A model generated the notes under the pieces. That model had not been told where the DNA came from. It saw nothing but the letters and a program-made list of their open reading frames with translations, and made no database searches. The position numbers were made by a program, and so were the translations under genes. Shown here piece by piece: positions 35,501 to 41,700 of a stretch of 64,000 bases of DNA. The DNA is from Tachypleus tridentatus (Eukaryota; Arthropoda; Merostomata; Xiphosura; Limulidae): the NCBI RefSeq assembly GCF_004210375.1, contig NC_134825.1:73027558-73091557 (forward strand). The letters run 5' to 3'. Positions within the stretch are counted from its first letter, which is position 1; each line of letters opens with the position of its first letter.

Positions 35501-37072
35501 GTAAATGTTTTCTAGTGGTTGTGTTTGTACAAGTACTTTACTAAAACTTTGTATCTTTAAATATGGTGAAAAAATTTGTATTTAAAATGTTACTTGGATT
35601 TTAATCTAGGAGAAGCTTTGCTTAAAGAGCTGGGATATGCTGATGAAGCAGCAGAGTCACAAAAGAGGCGTACCAGATCTCAGACTCGAGGAGATCCCAT
35701 TCCTGCACCTTCTCTAAAGAGAACCCCAAGACAGGTTAGAATAGTATGCATTTTTCCCTTTTATTGCTTTTTACTTTTCTTATTTTACTCTCAGTTTTAA
35801 CTTTTGAGCCAATGTCTTGACTACTATTTATACATATAGCACAGAAGTATCAGAGAAAAATACTAAATGGATCAAATTGATTAGATTTTTCTCTTGATAA
35901 ATATTTTAAATTTCTTTTACTTCTCAAGTATTTGCAGCTAGTGGATACAAGTTACCACAATGTGATTCTTAGGAATTATGCACAAATTTTTAATGCACTA
36001 TGCACTTTTTCTTTCTTTCTTTTTTTTCTTTTTTTTTTACAAATATTTGAGAAACTGAAAGGATAAACACAATATAAGAGTACACATCTTCAAGCAGAGT
36101 AGAAACAGCTTATTGAAACTGAAATTAAGAAAAATAGTAAGTAAGGCATTATATACATAGAAAAGAGTGTTAGATAGCATATTTGGTTACAGAAAAATAT
36201 ATATTTGGGAAATAAAATGTATGTTTTTAGATCCTTGATGTTTGCTGTAGGTCTGTGATGCATGATGCCCTTAAAATATCACCAAAGAAGTAAGTCTAGT
36301 GGAGTGATGTCTCACAAATGCAGAGGCATGGAATTAGCTCACTGACCAATCCATTGTATTGAGTTTTTTCTTGTACAGTTGTCATTTTACAGGTTAACTG
36401 GAGTAAAAAAGAAACTTGACAATAAAAAAAAACTTTGAATTTGATCAAGATGTCGAAAACTGTATGATTGTATTTCTTTGCAAAACTTTTCATAAGTTAA
36501 CTATCTTAGTTTTTACAGTTTATTCTTTAATTATAAATTTAATATTACTATGCTAACTATTCAAATAATTTTGAACATCATGAACATCTGATCTGTTTTT
36601 GGACATCACAAATGTGTCACCAATTTACCTTCTGTAATATAAAGATTTAACAGTTCAGGAAAATTTTCTAACTAATGTTTTTATGTGATGACTTAAAAAG
36701 AAATTAGTTATACTTGGTTTATTTCATGTACATAATTATTTTTTTTAATTATGTATTCTGTTAAAATTGTATATTTTGGAAACCAGTTGAGCTGGTTAAA
36801 AGTATTGTGTTTTCCTGTATTATTGGATTATGTAGGAAGCAACTAGACGAGGACGAAGAGGAAGGCCACGAAAAGAAGAAAGAAGGTCATCAAGTGAGGA
36901 CCTTGATCAAAAGGATGAAAAAGAAGATATTAAAGAAGATAGCAATGACATGAAAGAACAGGAAACAACAAAAGTGAACAATAAAGAGAATGAAGAACAG
37001 AAAGAAAAAGGAATCAATCCACAGACAGATGTGTCTATGGGAGAAAATGAACCACCTTCAAGTGAAAACTGA
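2477..37072 (+). CDS. AT-hook nuclear protein, 229 aa, five exons
   Basis: Five exons (2477-2533, 30004-30150, 35257-35380, 35610-35734, 36836-37072) have GT-AG boundaries with compatible phases (0, 0, 1, 0) and join into 229 codons plus a stop. Residues 1-68 are polar and hold a KKVK-type basic patch (53-56). Residues 69-127 are charged and probably helical. Residues 128-136 are strongly basic (KRRTRSQTR). Residues 155-164 form an AT-hook with core RGRP at 159-162. Residues 165-229 are a Glu/Lys-rich acidic tail. This arrangement suggests a nuclear protein binding AT-rich DNA in the minor groove, like HMGA-type proteins, but I do not recognise the family. Intron 1 is 27.5 kb and full of transposons. 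The first Met is chosen because it opens exon 1 in frame. A splice variant using other exons is possible. Confidence 0.75.
2534..3919. other. Start of intron 1, no recognised feature
   Basis: AT-rich sequence with no open frame of note, no RNA gene and no repeat that I recognise. Confidence 0.6.
3920..4047 (+). repeat. tRNA-derived SINE (family II)
   Basis: It has a tRNA-like head with an A-box-like 'TGGTAGAGCGG' and a B box 'GGTTCGATTC', then a body 'GATGTGGCTTTGCTATAA'. Fragments of the same family lie at 985-1046 and 10764-10824. The short open frame across it has no coding significance. Confidence 0.65.
4048..4744. other. Intron 1 spacer
   Basis: AT-rich with a short poly(A) run near 4395. 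I see no gene, RNA or identifiable element. Confidence 0.5.
4745..4842 (-). repeat. SINE fragment (family III)
   Basis: Contains 'TTAAGCACAAAGCGACACAA' and 'CACGGGTATCGAAATCCGG', matching the copies at 55-180 and 15655-15776 with substitutions. The tRNA-like head would be read on the - strand. Confidence 0.6.
5280..5544 (-). repeat. tRNA-Thr-like SINE (family I)
   Basis: This long, well-preserved copy begins at a TTTG-repeat tail and ends at the tRNA-like head. On the - strand the head has a loop CTCGTAA, which would give a CGT (Thr) anticodon, and a B-box-like 'GGGTTCGCG'. Its body shares 'CAACTCTTGGGCTACTCTTT' with seven other copies in the window. The extreme head end is replaced by unrelated sequence. 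Confidence 0.85.
5710..7290 (+). mobile_element. Apparently intact Tc3-like DNA transposon
   Basis: The element is 1581 bp, flanked by TA at 5708-5709 and 7291-7292, and has long terminal inverted repeats (5710-5918 and 7078-7290) starting CTCTGCTGGCC and CACTGCTGGCC on their outer ends. The arms differ at scattered sites and by a few small indels. Between them is one uninterrupted transposase frame. Long inverted repeats plus a Tc3-type transposase fit the Tc3 branch of Tc1/mariner. It lies in intron 1 of the AT-hook gene, in the same orientation as that gene. Confidence 0.85.
6031..7032 (+). CDS. Tc3-like transposase, DD34E, 333 aa
   Basis: The protein cuts and pastes its own element. The frame opens at 5983, but the internal Met at 6031 ([16 protein letters not shown]) gives 333 residues, close to the roughly 330 usual for Tc3, so I prefer it. 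An N-terminal helix-turn-helix/paired-like DNA-binding region covers about residues 1-110. The catalytic domain carries the first Asp in '[14 protein letters not shown]', a motif I recall from Tc3, the second Asp in 'FQQDN', and the Glu in 'NLIENVWG' 34 residues after the second Asp. The usual SPDLNPIE motif reads SPELNLIE, so two positions near the last catalytic residue are changed. There is no frameshift or stop. Activity is not shown by sequence alone. Confidence 0.88.
   Translation: MAKAKKWTEFERGRIVELQKQGLSQRAIAGETGRSKTVVANSLKDPEGYGTRISNGRPKKISPALSRRIRCVVRQDTSRSSSQIKTLTNAECSSRTIRRHLRERGFKNRKRLQRPRLLPHHETARLNFAEKHQTWDVEKWTKELFSDEKKFNLDGPDGFQRYWHDKDIPTETFSTRHSGGGFFMIWGAFSFHGTMELQAIQGSQTATGYIGMLERASLLTEGPRICGNDWIFQQDNPAIHNAHRTKDFFMANNVICLDHPACSPELNLIENVWGWMAREVYRNGRQNQTVHDLREAIFTTWYNIPASLLQTLISTMSKRMFEVIRNDGRATHY
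7599..7872 (+). repeat. tRNA-Thr-like SINE (family I)
   Basis: Nearly complete copy from the head 'GGCCAGGTAGTTAAGGC', through B box 'GGTTCGAATC' and the shared body, to 'GCGCGAAATTCAAACCAAAC'. Flanks show only weak direct-repeat similarity, so it is moderately old. Confidence 0.82.
7873..8514. other. Intron 1 spacer
   Basis: No open frame, RNA or family match. It could be the 5' part of LINE A, but I see no peptide similarity that would show this. Confidence 0.4.
8515..8788 (-). repeat. tRNA-Thr-like SINE (family I)
   Basis: Reverse-oriented full copy from the TTG-repeat tail to the head 'CCACCTGGCCATGC'. It shares the body with the other family I copies, with several substitutions. Confidence 0.82.
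9422..9689 (+). repeat. Family I SINE with perfect 19-bp target-site duplication
   Basis: SINE inserted into LINE A ORF1/endonuclease. The same 19 bases, CAGGAGGAACTAATACAAA, lie immediately before (9403-9421) and after it (9690-9708), the signature of target-primed reverse transcription. The head begins 'GAGGCCTGGCATGGCCAGG' and the copy ends in an A-rich tail. Confidence 0.9.
10034..10245 (+). pseudogene. LINE A endonuclease fragment
   Basis: The translation carries '[17 protein letters not shown]' and '[13 protein letters not shown]', which match the GDFNSKH-type motif of APE-like LINE endonucleases in degraded form. The frame runs into a MITE at 10246 and resumes at 10707 as 'RELLEFLNT', which confirms both the family and the MITE limits. 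Confidence 0.6.
10246..10698. mobile_element. hAT-like MITE with 8-bp target-site duplication
   Basis: A 453-bp non-coding element whose ends are short inverted repeats, CAGAGGCGT at the left and ACGCCCCTG at the right. Both sides carry the 8-base duplication CAGAACAG (10238-10245 and 10699-10706), the length typical of hAT elements. Poly(G)/poly(C)-rich subterminal stretches add to the arms. No transposase is encoded, so it would need a partner in trans. Removing it and one duplication rejoins the LINE A endonuclease reading. Confidence 0.8.
10764..10824 (+). repeat. Family II SINE fragment with 12-bp target-site duplication
   Basis: A 61-bp 5'-truncated piece ('GCCCTCGGTGGACACAGCAC' to 'TTAGAAAACAAA') flanked by perfect copies of CCAATTAATCTC at 10752-10763 and 10825-10836. 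It is inserted in LINE A. Confidence 0.8.
10837..11310 (+). pseudogene. LINE A reverse transcriptase, N-terminal half
   Basis: Translated pieces include '[18 protein letters not shown]', '[17 protein letters not shown]' and '[17 protein letters not shown]', the usual linker, palm start and RPIS motif of non-LTR reverse transcriptases. Then come a degraded 'TEKAFDIV' (F/LDxEKAFD) and an abrupt end where LINE B begins. Stops are present in the frame. Confidence 0.7.
11838..12211 (+). pseudogene. LINE B ORF1 zinc-knuckle region
   Basis: Bases 11838-11879 encode a perfect CCHC knuckle, C-x2-C-x4-H-x4-C ([14 protein letters not shown]). It is followed, with a frameshift, by a second Cys-rich stretch 'TCAHCGG' and then '[13 protein letters not shown]' and '[13 protein letters not shown]'. 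This is the nucleic-acid-binding end of a Jockey/I-type ORF1 protein. The frameshift near 11905 separates the two halves. Confidence 0.65.
12519..12659 (+). pseudogene. LINE B endonuclease N-terminus
   Basis: Reads [19 protein letters not shown] and then SLTLQETF, the WNCxG...LQET signature of APE-type LINE endonucleases. It stops soon after at tandem stop codons. Confidence 0.7.
13745..14415 (+). pseudogene. LINE B reverse transcriptase core
   Basis: In shifting frames it shows 'NYRPIALMS', 'EKAYDTMW', 'GVPQCC' (normally GVPQGS/C) and 'CVDDFHI' in place of the F/Y-x-DD catalytic box. The first residue of the box is Cys and the two Asp remain. Several frameshifts make it a pseudogene. Confidence 0.75.
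15256..15495 (+). pseudogene. LINE B RNase H-like segment
   Basis: Frames here read '[14 protein letters not shown]' and '[16 protein letters not shown]', which resemble the TAELYAI and GHxGIxGNExAD-AAK motifs of RNase H in non-LTR elements, with the final Asp retained. It lies at the expected place after the RT. Confidence 0.65.
15655..15776 (-). repeat. SINE (family III) inside LINE B
   Basis: The most complete family III copy. On the - strand a head 'AGTGGCTCAGCGGTATGCC' leads to B-box-like 'CGGGTTTCGATACCCG' and a body ending 'TTGTGCTTAATT'. LINE B coding similarity continues on both sides, so the SINE is younger than LINE B. Confidence 0.7.
16340..17170 (+). pseudogene. LINE A reverse transcriptase, C-terminal half
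   Basis: Reading resumes with '[11 protein letters not shown]' and '[20 protein letters not shown]', followed by a degraded DDVAIW catalytic box near 16585 and thumb-like pieces ('[15 protein letters not shown]' near 16985). It complements the N-terminal half that stops near 11310. All frames contain stops. Confidence 0.6.
17171..17640 (+). repeat. Probable LINE 3' tail with 'GTCGAAACG' motif
   Basis: A non-coding stretch ending in 'TCTGATGATGATACG' and 'TTGTCGAAACGTTGTAC' at about 17536-17572. The GAAAC-centred motif recurs, with changes, at 32738-33179 (- strand), 38150-38450, 51550-51650 and 63560-63670. Assignment to the LINE A tail is inferred from position. Confidence 0.4.
18164..18541 (+). 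pseudogene. Mariner transposase, N-terminal DNA-binding part
   Basis: Starts [20 protein letters not shown] and contains the two helix-turn-helix regions ('[20 protein letters not shown]', '[14 protein letters not shown]'). It ends at 'KFVPQ' followed by a stop just after the deletion point. The catalytic Asp residues of the D,D34D triad that lie in the middle of the protein are absent. Confidence 0.85.
18555..18811 (+). pseudogene. Mariner transposase, C-terminal part
   Basis: Resumes near the third catalytic Asp region (a frameshifted [18 protein letters not shown]) and runs to the stop after '[15 protein letters not shown]'. It is out of frame with the N-terminal part. Confidence 0.8.
19182..19409 (+). 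repeat. Short-form family I SINE with 13-bp target-site duplication
   Basis: Flanked by perfect CTGACTGGTTGGG copies (19169-19181, 19410-19422). The head is well preserved, with loop CTCGTAA (anticodon CGT, Thr-like) and B box 'GGGTTCGAATCC'. It jumps from 'CACTGCTAAA' straight into an A-rich tail and lacks the roughly 50-base 3' part of other copies. Confidence 0.9.
19423..21828. other. Intron 1 stretch with a degraded SINE and short internal similarities
   Basis: A very degraded family I SINE head and body seems to lie at about 19905-20020 ('CTGGTGGTTAAGGT', 'GCATTATAATGTGATGGTCA'). Short related segments containing 'GAACCTGGGAATACC' occur near 20884 and 21109. I see no gene or RNA. Confidence 0.4.
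21829..22353 (+). other. Unassigned 174-codon open frame
   Basis: The longest open frame in intron 1 that I cannot link to a known transposon. It is rich in hydrophobic, aromatic and Asn residues, shows no motif I recognise, and part of its span (about 22035-22060) resembles short repeats near 20884 and 21109. In AT-rich DNA such a frame can arise by chance or from a decayed mobile element. I do not call it a gene. Confidence 0.2.
22524..22731 (-). repeat. 5'-truncated family I SINE with 11-bp target-site duplication
   Basis: The tail is at the left ('TTGTTTGTTTTTGAATTTTG') and the copy stops inside the body before the tRNA head ('GAGCATGTTTGGCGGATGG'). Perfect TAAAAGGAAGT copies flank it (22513-22523, 22732-22742). 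The missing head fits incomplete reverse transcription. Confidence 0.88.
22743..23092. other. Intron 1 spacer
   Basis: AT-rich, with no feature seen apart from a pyrimidine stretch before a possible splice acceptor near 23089. Confidence 0.45.
23093..23230 (+). pseudogene. Possible Cys-rich (ZAD-like) exon fragment
   Basis: After a pyrimidine-rich acceptor-like stretch ending TAG, a 45-codon frame reads through '[16 protein letters not shown]' to 'KCLSKLKCL' and a stop. The acidic lead-in followed by CRVCG resembles the start of a zinc-finger-associated domain, but the second CxxC half is not convincing downstream. It lies in intron 1 of the AT-hook gene, same strand, and has no partner exons that I can find. 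A retroposed or decayed exon is most likely; chance is possible. Confidence 0.22.
23231..26150. other. Long intron 1 stretch without recognised features
   Basis: AT-rich sequence of mostly short frames. I found no RNA gene, clear inverted repeat or transposase peptide in it. Confidence 0.45.
26150..28275 (+). repeat. Pyrimidine-rich degraded repeat, possible DIRS recombinase relic
   Basis: The + strand is strongly C/T-rich, which leaves long hydrophobic-looking open frames (26606-26884, 26884-27141, 27161-27499, 27575-27811) that probably reflect composition rather than genes. Two peptides, '[17 protein letters not shown]' near 27678 and '[15 protein letters not shown]' near 28180, faintly resemble the HSFRRGGA and GDWRSDAF blocks of DIRS-type tyrosine recombinases. 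Their 500-base separation is too large for an intact domain, so this is a tentative reading. Confidence 0.25.
28278..28490 (+). repeat. 5'-truncated family I SINE
   Basis: Begins inside the element at 'CCGTCACACCAAACATGCTC' and continues to the 'GTGCAAATTTCAAAATC' tail. Near-identical flanks TCATTGAGTGG (28267-28277) and TCATTGAATGG (just after the tail) differ at one base, as expected for an aged duplication. Confidence 0.8.
28503..28928. other. Intron 1 spacer
   Basis: No gene or RNA. The base composition resembles the DIRS-related stretch at 30.8-34.6 kb, but I cannot show homology. Confidence 0.35.
28945..29216 (+). repeat. Full-length family I SINE
   Basis: Head 'CCTGGCATGGCCAGGTGGG', B-box-like 'GGTTCAAATC', full body, and tail 'GCGAAATTCAAAACAAACC'. 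The flanks TTCTGTAACACATC and TTCTGTGATACATC match at 12 of 14 positions and look like an aged target-site duplication. Confidence 0.82.
29400..29460 (+). repeat. Single terminal repeat of the GTTAACATTTT family
   Basis: Contains 'AGTTAACATTTTTCCTTACC' and 'TGAAAATGTATTTCTGATAA', matching the terminal repeats of the elements at 34664-35039 and 61562-61900. No partner arm was found nearby, so this is a solo or broken end about 540 bp upstream of exon 2. Confidence 0.55.
30004..30150 (+). CDS. AT-hook gene exon 2
   Basis: Encodes residues 20-68 in phase 0, between acceptor TTTTATCAG and donor AAG/GTATGT, which is followed by a GT repeat. Polar and lysine-rich, with the KKVKLAK patch near residue 55. 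Confidence 0.75.
30151..30440. other. Start of intron 2
   Basis: A GT/TA microsatellite follows the donor, and a short ATT repeat lies near 30278. Nothing else seen. Confidence 0.5.
30450..30690 (-). repeat. Partial copy of the repeat internal to 61562-61900
   Basis: Words such as 'CTTTTATACTCCACT' and 'CCTCTATTCTGGTACTGTATATAAC' match the interior of the element at 61567-61897 with scattered changes. Terminal repeats are not seen here. Confidence 0.45.
32030..32600 (+). pseudogene. DIRS-like reverse transcriptase relic
   Basis: Frames show '[17 protein letters not shown]', then '[21 protein letters not shown]', then a broken catalytic region where Y-x-DD is expected (near 32410), then '[13 protein letters not shown]' and 'IIHLGCLF'. 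This order is that of DIRS/PAT elements. The catalytic aspartates are lost to frameshift and substitution. Confidence 0.65.
32738..33179 (-). mobile_element. Minus-strand retroposon with 10-bp target-site duplication
   Basis: AGCACATATT lies on both sides (32728-32737 and about 33180-33190), and DIRS-related sequence continues across. On the - strand it carries 'CCTGAAGATGACC' then 'AAGAAGGTCGAAATG', the terminal motif shared with 17536, 38320, 51580 and 63590. It is a 5'-truncated copy of an unnamed retroelement, perhaps Penelope-like or CR1-like. Confidence 0.6.
33200..33640 (+). pseudogene. DIRS-like RNase H relic
   Basis: Reads '[17 protein letters not shown]' and '[12 protein letters not shown]' (normally LFTDAS), later '[12 protein letters not shown]' at 33496-33531. 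The first catalytic Asp of LFTDAS is replaced by Asn, and frames are broken. Confidence 0.6.
33590..35039 (+). repeat. 1.45-kb repeat, also present inverted at 61562-63010
   Basis: Many blocks match in order, including 'GGTTTGCATTTGAAAAT', 'GGGAGTCCTTAC', 'GATGTTGGTAGGAG', 'TATGATGC', 'CATACCTGTTCTGGATGTAG' and 'GTTTTGGAAGTTAACATTTT'. Both copies end with a TIR element in the same relative position, so they descend from one composite sequence. It is probably the 3' part of the DIRS-type element. Confidence 0.65.
34664..35039. mobile_element. Small element with about 45-bp terminal inverted repeats
   Basis: The left arm starts GTTAACATTTTCCTATTTTG and the right arm is its near complement, ending 'CAGTTTAGGAAAATGTTAAC'. 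No coding capacity. Related copies are at 61562-61900 and a single end at 29400. It could be a MITE or the terminal repeat of the DIRS-type element. Its right end is about 220 bp before exon 3. Confidence 0.6.
35257..35380 (+). CDS. AT-hook gene exon 3
   Basis: Encodes residues 69-109 plus one base (phase 1), from acceptor TTTTGCAG to donor GAAG/GTATTG. Charged and probably helical ([14 protein letters not shown]... and [15 protein letters not shown]). A coding extension past the donor meets a stop within six codons, which supports splicing here. Confidence 0.75.
35381..35609. other. Intron 3 of the AT-hook gene
   Basis: Short AT-rich intron, with no separate feature. Confidence 0.6.
35610..35734 (+). 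CDS. AT-hook gene exon 4
   Basis: Completes Gly110 and encodes residues 111-151, from acceptor TTAATCTAG to donor ACAG/GTTAGA. Holds the basic run KRRTRSQTR and a Pro/Lys/Arg-rich end ([10 protein letters not shown]), a good nuclear-localisation candidate. Confidence 0.8.
35735..36835. other. Intron 4 of the AT-hook gene
   Basis: Contains a strong pyrimidine run at about 36009-36040. No gene or mobile element seen. Confidence 0.55.
36836..37072 (+). CDS. AT-hook gene exon 5, AT-hook and acidic tail
   Basis: Encodes residues 152-229 and the TGA stop, after acceptor ATTATGTAG. Begins [16 protein letters not shown], where RGRP is the AT-hook core, and continues as a Glu/Lys/Asp-rich tail ending PPSSEN. 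The AT-hook falls at the very start of the exon. Confidence 0.85.
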   Translation, partial: EATRRGRRGRPRKEERRSSSEDLDQKDEKEDIKEDSNDMKEQETTKVNNKENEEQKEKGINPQTDVSMGENEPPSSEN

Positions 37073-38780
37073 TAAATATTTTATCACATAGCTCTGTTTT
37101 ACAAACAAGCAGCTTCATTGCCAGGGAAAAAAAGGGATTTGTAAGATTTTGAAATATATGTATATGAAGATAAAATTAAGTTAATGGAACATCTAAGCTC
37201 CACTCTTTAATTCCAAGGATTTTTCTTTTTTTTAATTAATTGTGGAAGATCCATAAAACATTTCTCTAGAGTCTCACATGTTTGAGTTTAACCACCTTTA
37301 ACTTTTGAATCTTGCTACTTTACATTTTACAATTTAGTTAGTTTTTTCTATGTATAAATATATATATATTTTGTTCTAAGGAAAGTTTATGGCTTTTACT
37401 ATAAGGTTATTGTTTTCGTCTTTTATTGGGATGTTTAACAACATCTAAGATTTAATAGACTTGGTTGTTAAGTACTGAATGAAACTTAAAAAAGCAACAA
37501 CTAATTATTCTTGTGTGTTCATGGTTGTGGCATAGAACCTTTACTATGGTTGACACCAGTCCCAATGCAAGGAATGTTTTATATATTATTCTGTGGTGCA
37601 AATAGAATGCTCTTTTAAAAAACAAATATCTGAATAACCATTAGTCTGTAAGTAAATCTCAGAAGTCTGTTCATAAGTGTAACAGATTTAGGTGTTCAAA
37701 ATGTTTCCAAGCCCACATAATCATTTCTTGTAATTGGATTGTTTAAGAAAACAACTTGTAAATCTGGCTGTTTTGACCATAGAATGTGCTCAGCACTTAC
37801 ATGTATTGTTATGAAAGTTGTGTGTGTTTCATCATTCAAGTGTTGTATTGGTATCTTATTGCTGCGTTGTAATATAATTTTTTATTAACAAGTGGTTAGT
37901 TATTATTTTCTAACACATTAAACATTTTTTAGAGATGTAATTTCACCTATTTAAGTGCCAAAATGTATTCAGTTCTTCATTTCATAAGTTAAGAAAATCT
38001 GTCATTTAATATGAATATTGAAGTTTGGTATTTTTGAAATCCAGAAGAAATTGCTATAGTCTGCAGTTCCAAGCATTGTTAACTACTGAATTTTTTGCAC
38101 ATTTTTAAATTGTAAAACTAAAAGAACAAAAGAGAACTAAAATCATAATCAGTGATGACAAGAAAACCCACTTGTAGAGTGGTCATCGTCAAGCTCACAA
38201 AGAAAGAAAGAGGTAACTGACCGATAGCTGATCTCATGTTTGAAGGGGGTTGTGTAACTGAGTATAGGAATGTAGAGGGCATGCTTAAATGTTTGATTAT
38301 CTTCTTTCTTTGTGAACCTGACAATGACTGAAAAAGGTCGAAACATTGTTCGCTCCTCAACCATAAACCAGCCGTTTTTATGTCTATAACACTAAATTCA
38401 CTTTTTTCTCCTTGTAATTTTCTAGAGGTGCATCTGATATTTCTGATTGACAGTGGCACAATTTTAATTTTTCTTTTTTTAAATTTATCTCAGAGCATAA
38501 TTGTCATTGTAAACAAAGACAAGAAGAACTTGAAAAATATGTAAAAATTAACATGAGTGAAAGTTTAGAACTACAGATTTTACATTTAGTATGCTAAATT
38601 ACAACTTTTATTTTATTTCTTACCTTAGTATTTTTAGTTGGTTGGCTGAAATGTTTTTAAGAAATTACAAAGTAAAAAAATATAAAAAGTTCCACAAATA
38701 TTACTTGCTAATATTAGTTTTATTATTTGTATCTTTTTTAGATTTTATTTTTTTATTTGATAAAATTTAGATATAATAAA
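37073..38780 (+). other. Probable 3' UTR of the AT-hook gene
   Basis: Downstream of the stop. The first polyadenylation-like hexamers I see are ATTAAA at 37917-37922 and AATAAA at 38775-38780. Which one is used cannot be told from sequence. A foldback repeat lies at 38150-38450. Confidence 0.4.
38150..38450 (+). repeat. Foldback and retroelement terminal segment
   Basis: Bases about 38168-38205 and 38298-38335 are near reverse complements (arm words 'CACAAAGAAAGAA' and 'TTCTTTCTTTGTG'). The right arm runs into 'TGACTGAAAAAGGTCGAAAC' and 'TTGTTCGCTCCTC', the terminal motif also seen at 51580 and 63590. 'GATGACAAGAAAACCCACTT' at the left matches the retroposon at 32738-33179 read in reverse. 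Confidence 0.6.
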
Positions 38781-41700
38781 TTTTAATTATTAAAGCTTAA
38801 AGATTTAGCATTGCAACCTGCCTTTGAGTTATGGCAGTGTTTTGCAAACTTAACTCATCAAAGTTTCTGTTGCACTAATAATTCACATTAAAATAATTTT
38901 TGCAAGTAATTATAGCAAAATTAACATTTTATTTACTTGTTTTTAATAATTTTTTAAAATGAAAAAATGTTTGTAAAGGGTGAGTAAATTCATCATGAAG
39001 GTGAGAAGGCTTTGAAATCAAAGTTATAATTTTGTTAAGTTATAGCAATCTCCAACTCTTTAGTTTCTTCTGTTATTATTTTTGGACTTTCCTGCTAAAG
39101 GCCATTTCCCCTACCTCCCTCCAGCCACCAGTAAGTGCTACCAAGGAGGATGCACTTCCACAGATTGGAAAACACCGAGTTATAGAATTATTTTGTGTTT
39201 ATAAAATGTATGCAGTACTTCTGCTCTTAAGAATAGCTGTAAGTCACACAGTCTTAAAATTCCCATTAAAATTAAGAATTATGTTACATAAATCATGCAC
39301 ACATATTAAACATAGGTTGAATTTTTCCTAAATTTAGTTGATTTTACTTTAAAGGAGGTACTGAATGTTATATGTGTTATTTTTATATTAACTTTATTCA
39401 GTGATATTTGTTTTTAGAGGCAGTATATCTTGCTTTTATAAATGTTTTCATACAGAAATGTTACAACTATGTATCAATGAATAATGGGAAATGATAATCT
39501 GAAATGAATCTCATTGTCCTAAAAATGATAAGAAAGATATTAGTTAAATGATGTTTTACTGAAACCACATAAAAGTATGGTGGAAGATGGTCGTCCTTTA
39601 TGTTATCTTCTTTCCTTATTTTGTTTGAGCTGTTTTATTTTTACATTGTTTTCCTTTATTTTATATTTAGAAGAGGATTACGAAGGTAATGGTTTTATTT
39701 GATGTAAACAAATGTGAATGTATAAGTGTTGTTACTTTGATACAATGATATCAGCCACAGTAAGTATTATATCAAGTTAAAACTAATAAAGTAGTTAGAA
39801 AGCCAATAGGTACAGCTTCCTATTGTTCAAGGTTTTATGTCTATTAATGTACCAAATTCCAACTCAAATATCCAGTTAATCATTGCTTTTGAAGCTGTCA
39901 ATTGTTTGCTATTTGGTCAGTATTGCTTGTTATTTAATGTATAGCTAACAAATACACATAATGATATAAATATCTTGAAGGCTGTGCTGCATATGGAGGC
40001 CAAACTGTTAAGAATGCACTTTGACAAATTAAGTTAAGGTAATCAGCCTATTATGTATTAAAATAGTTTCAGTTTATTTATTGCTTGTTGGAAGTTTCTA
40101 CATTTTCCTAATTGATGTGGATTTTAAGATTCACATCTATATAAACAGATTCAGAATGATATAATTTATCTTGTAAATTTTGTGGTTCTTTATGACCACA
40201 GAACAACTGAAATAAGCCAGTCAATCAGACATGAAGCTTGCATATCATAAGACATATTCTGGAATCTCCTGACTTATATTTCCTTAATCCCAACATTTTC
40301 TGTTCTGTTATTGGCATTCAAATTGCAGTTCTGCATGCATATCTTGTAGACATTGTGATTCACAGATTTACACAAGTATATCTTATTCATAGGCAAACAA
40401 TCTTTGTTGTAGATTTAACCAAAATGAGACTTTAAACATGTTAAATAGATGGGAAATTATTTTTCTATAGTGAACTTTACCAATTTCATTTAATTAAAAA
40501 CATACTCTTTGCATATTGACACCAATATTTTGTTAGAATCTCTTAGATTTTTAATAGTTTTGTTCAGGGTCATCAGTAGACTCTACCAACATTTTTTTTC
40601 TAATTAAAATATTAAATTTGATGTTCATTTGAAAGTATGCTCGTTGAGCATATGAATTCATTTGTGTTAATTTATAGCTCAATAAAATTAATTCCAATTG
40701 AACCTTTTAAGTTGAGAAACTGTGAAACTTTGTTATCACAGCCCCTCAAATTGTAGTTTTAATATTGGTAAGGTTACTTTGTTACCCAGAACCAGCCTCG
40801 TAAATGGTAGTTTTTATACTGCTTAACATGAGAACGTTTGAATTCTGTGTTTATTTTACATTTCTTGCTTTTGTAACTGGTGTAATTTGATAAAGTCACT
40901 TTTAAAAGTTATAATATTCTAGGCAAGATTACTTGCAAAATAAAACACTTCATTGTGTTTCCAAGTAGAATTGTGATACGTATCTCTAAACTTGAAAGTA
41001 CCAAAATTTCGGCAATTGTGTACATTAGTTCACACACCTGATTTTCATTGTATTTAGAAGAATGCAAAGTGGAAGACAAGTGTACTTGATAATAGTTCTA
41101 CCTTCATCAAGTGTAGAAATTGTTTGCTAAAGACAAAACTGTAAATGTGCAACCACTGCTAAAAACAAATTTTATGTTACTTCTAAGATGTTCTAAATAT
41201 ATTTTAATATTTAAAAAAATCCTGAAAATGTTATTAGGCTATGGTTTTGTGAATAATGAAAACATTTTCTGGCATATTTTTAAGTTTGCTAACAACACAT
41301 GAATATATTGGGATATCTCGGGTTAGTTTCCTTGTATTCACATTCTGATGTTTTATCAGTTTCATCATTAGACACGTTCTAATAAGTAGATTTGTGAAGT
41401 TTAAAACTTTGTTTTTTTATAAACTTAAATAGTTTAGTTTGTTATTGTTATAAATAATTTTTTATCTTATTTACTATAATTATATTATTTAAACACAAAA
41501 TAGTATTTGAATTGTAATACAGTGCTACTAACATAAGAAGTCCTTTGCTATGCACAGTATTTTTCATTGGTACCAAGAAACAACTATAGGATTTGTATGT
41601 GTGAAATGAACAAATCATTTCAATGATAAATACAACTATACCTGTGAGAGAGACAAACAACATTATTACAAGTGTCACAGATATTAATTCATTGTAGTCA

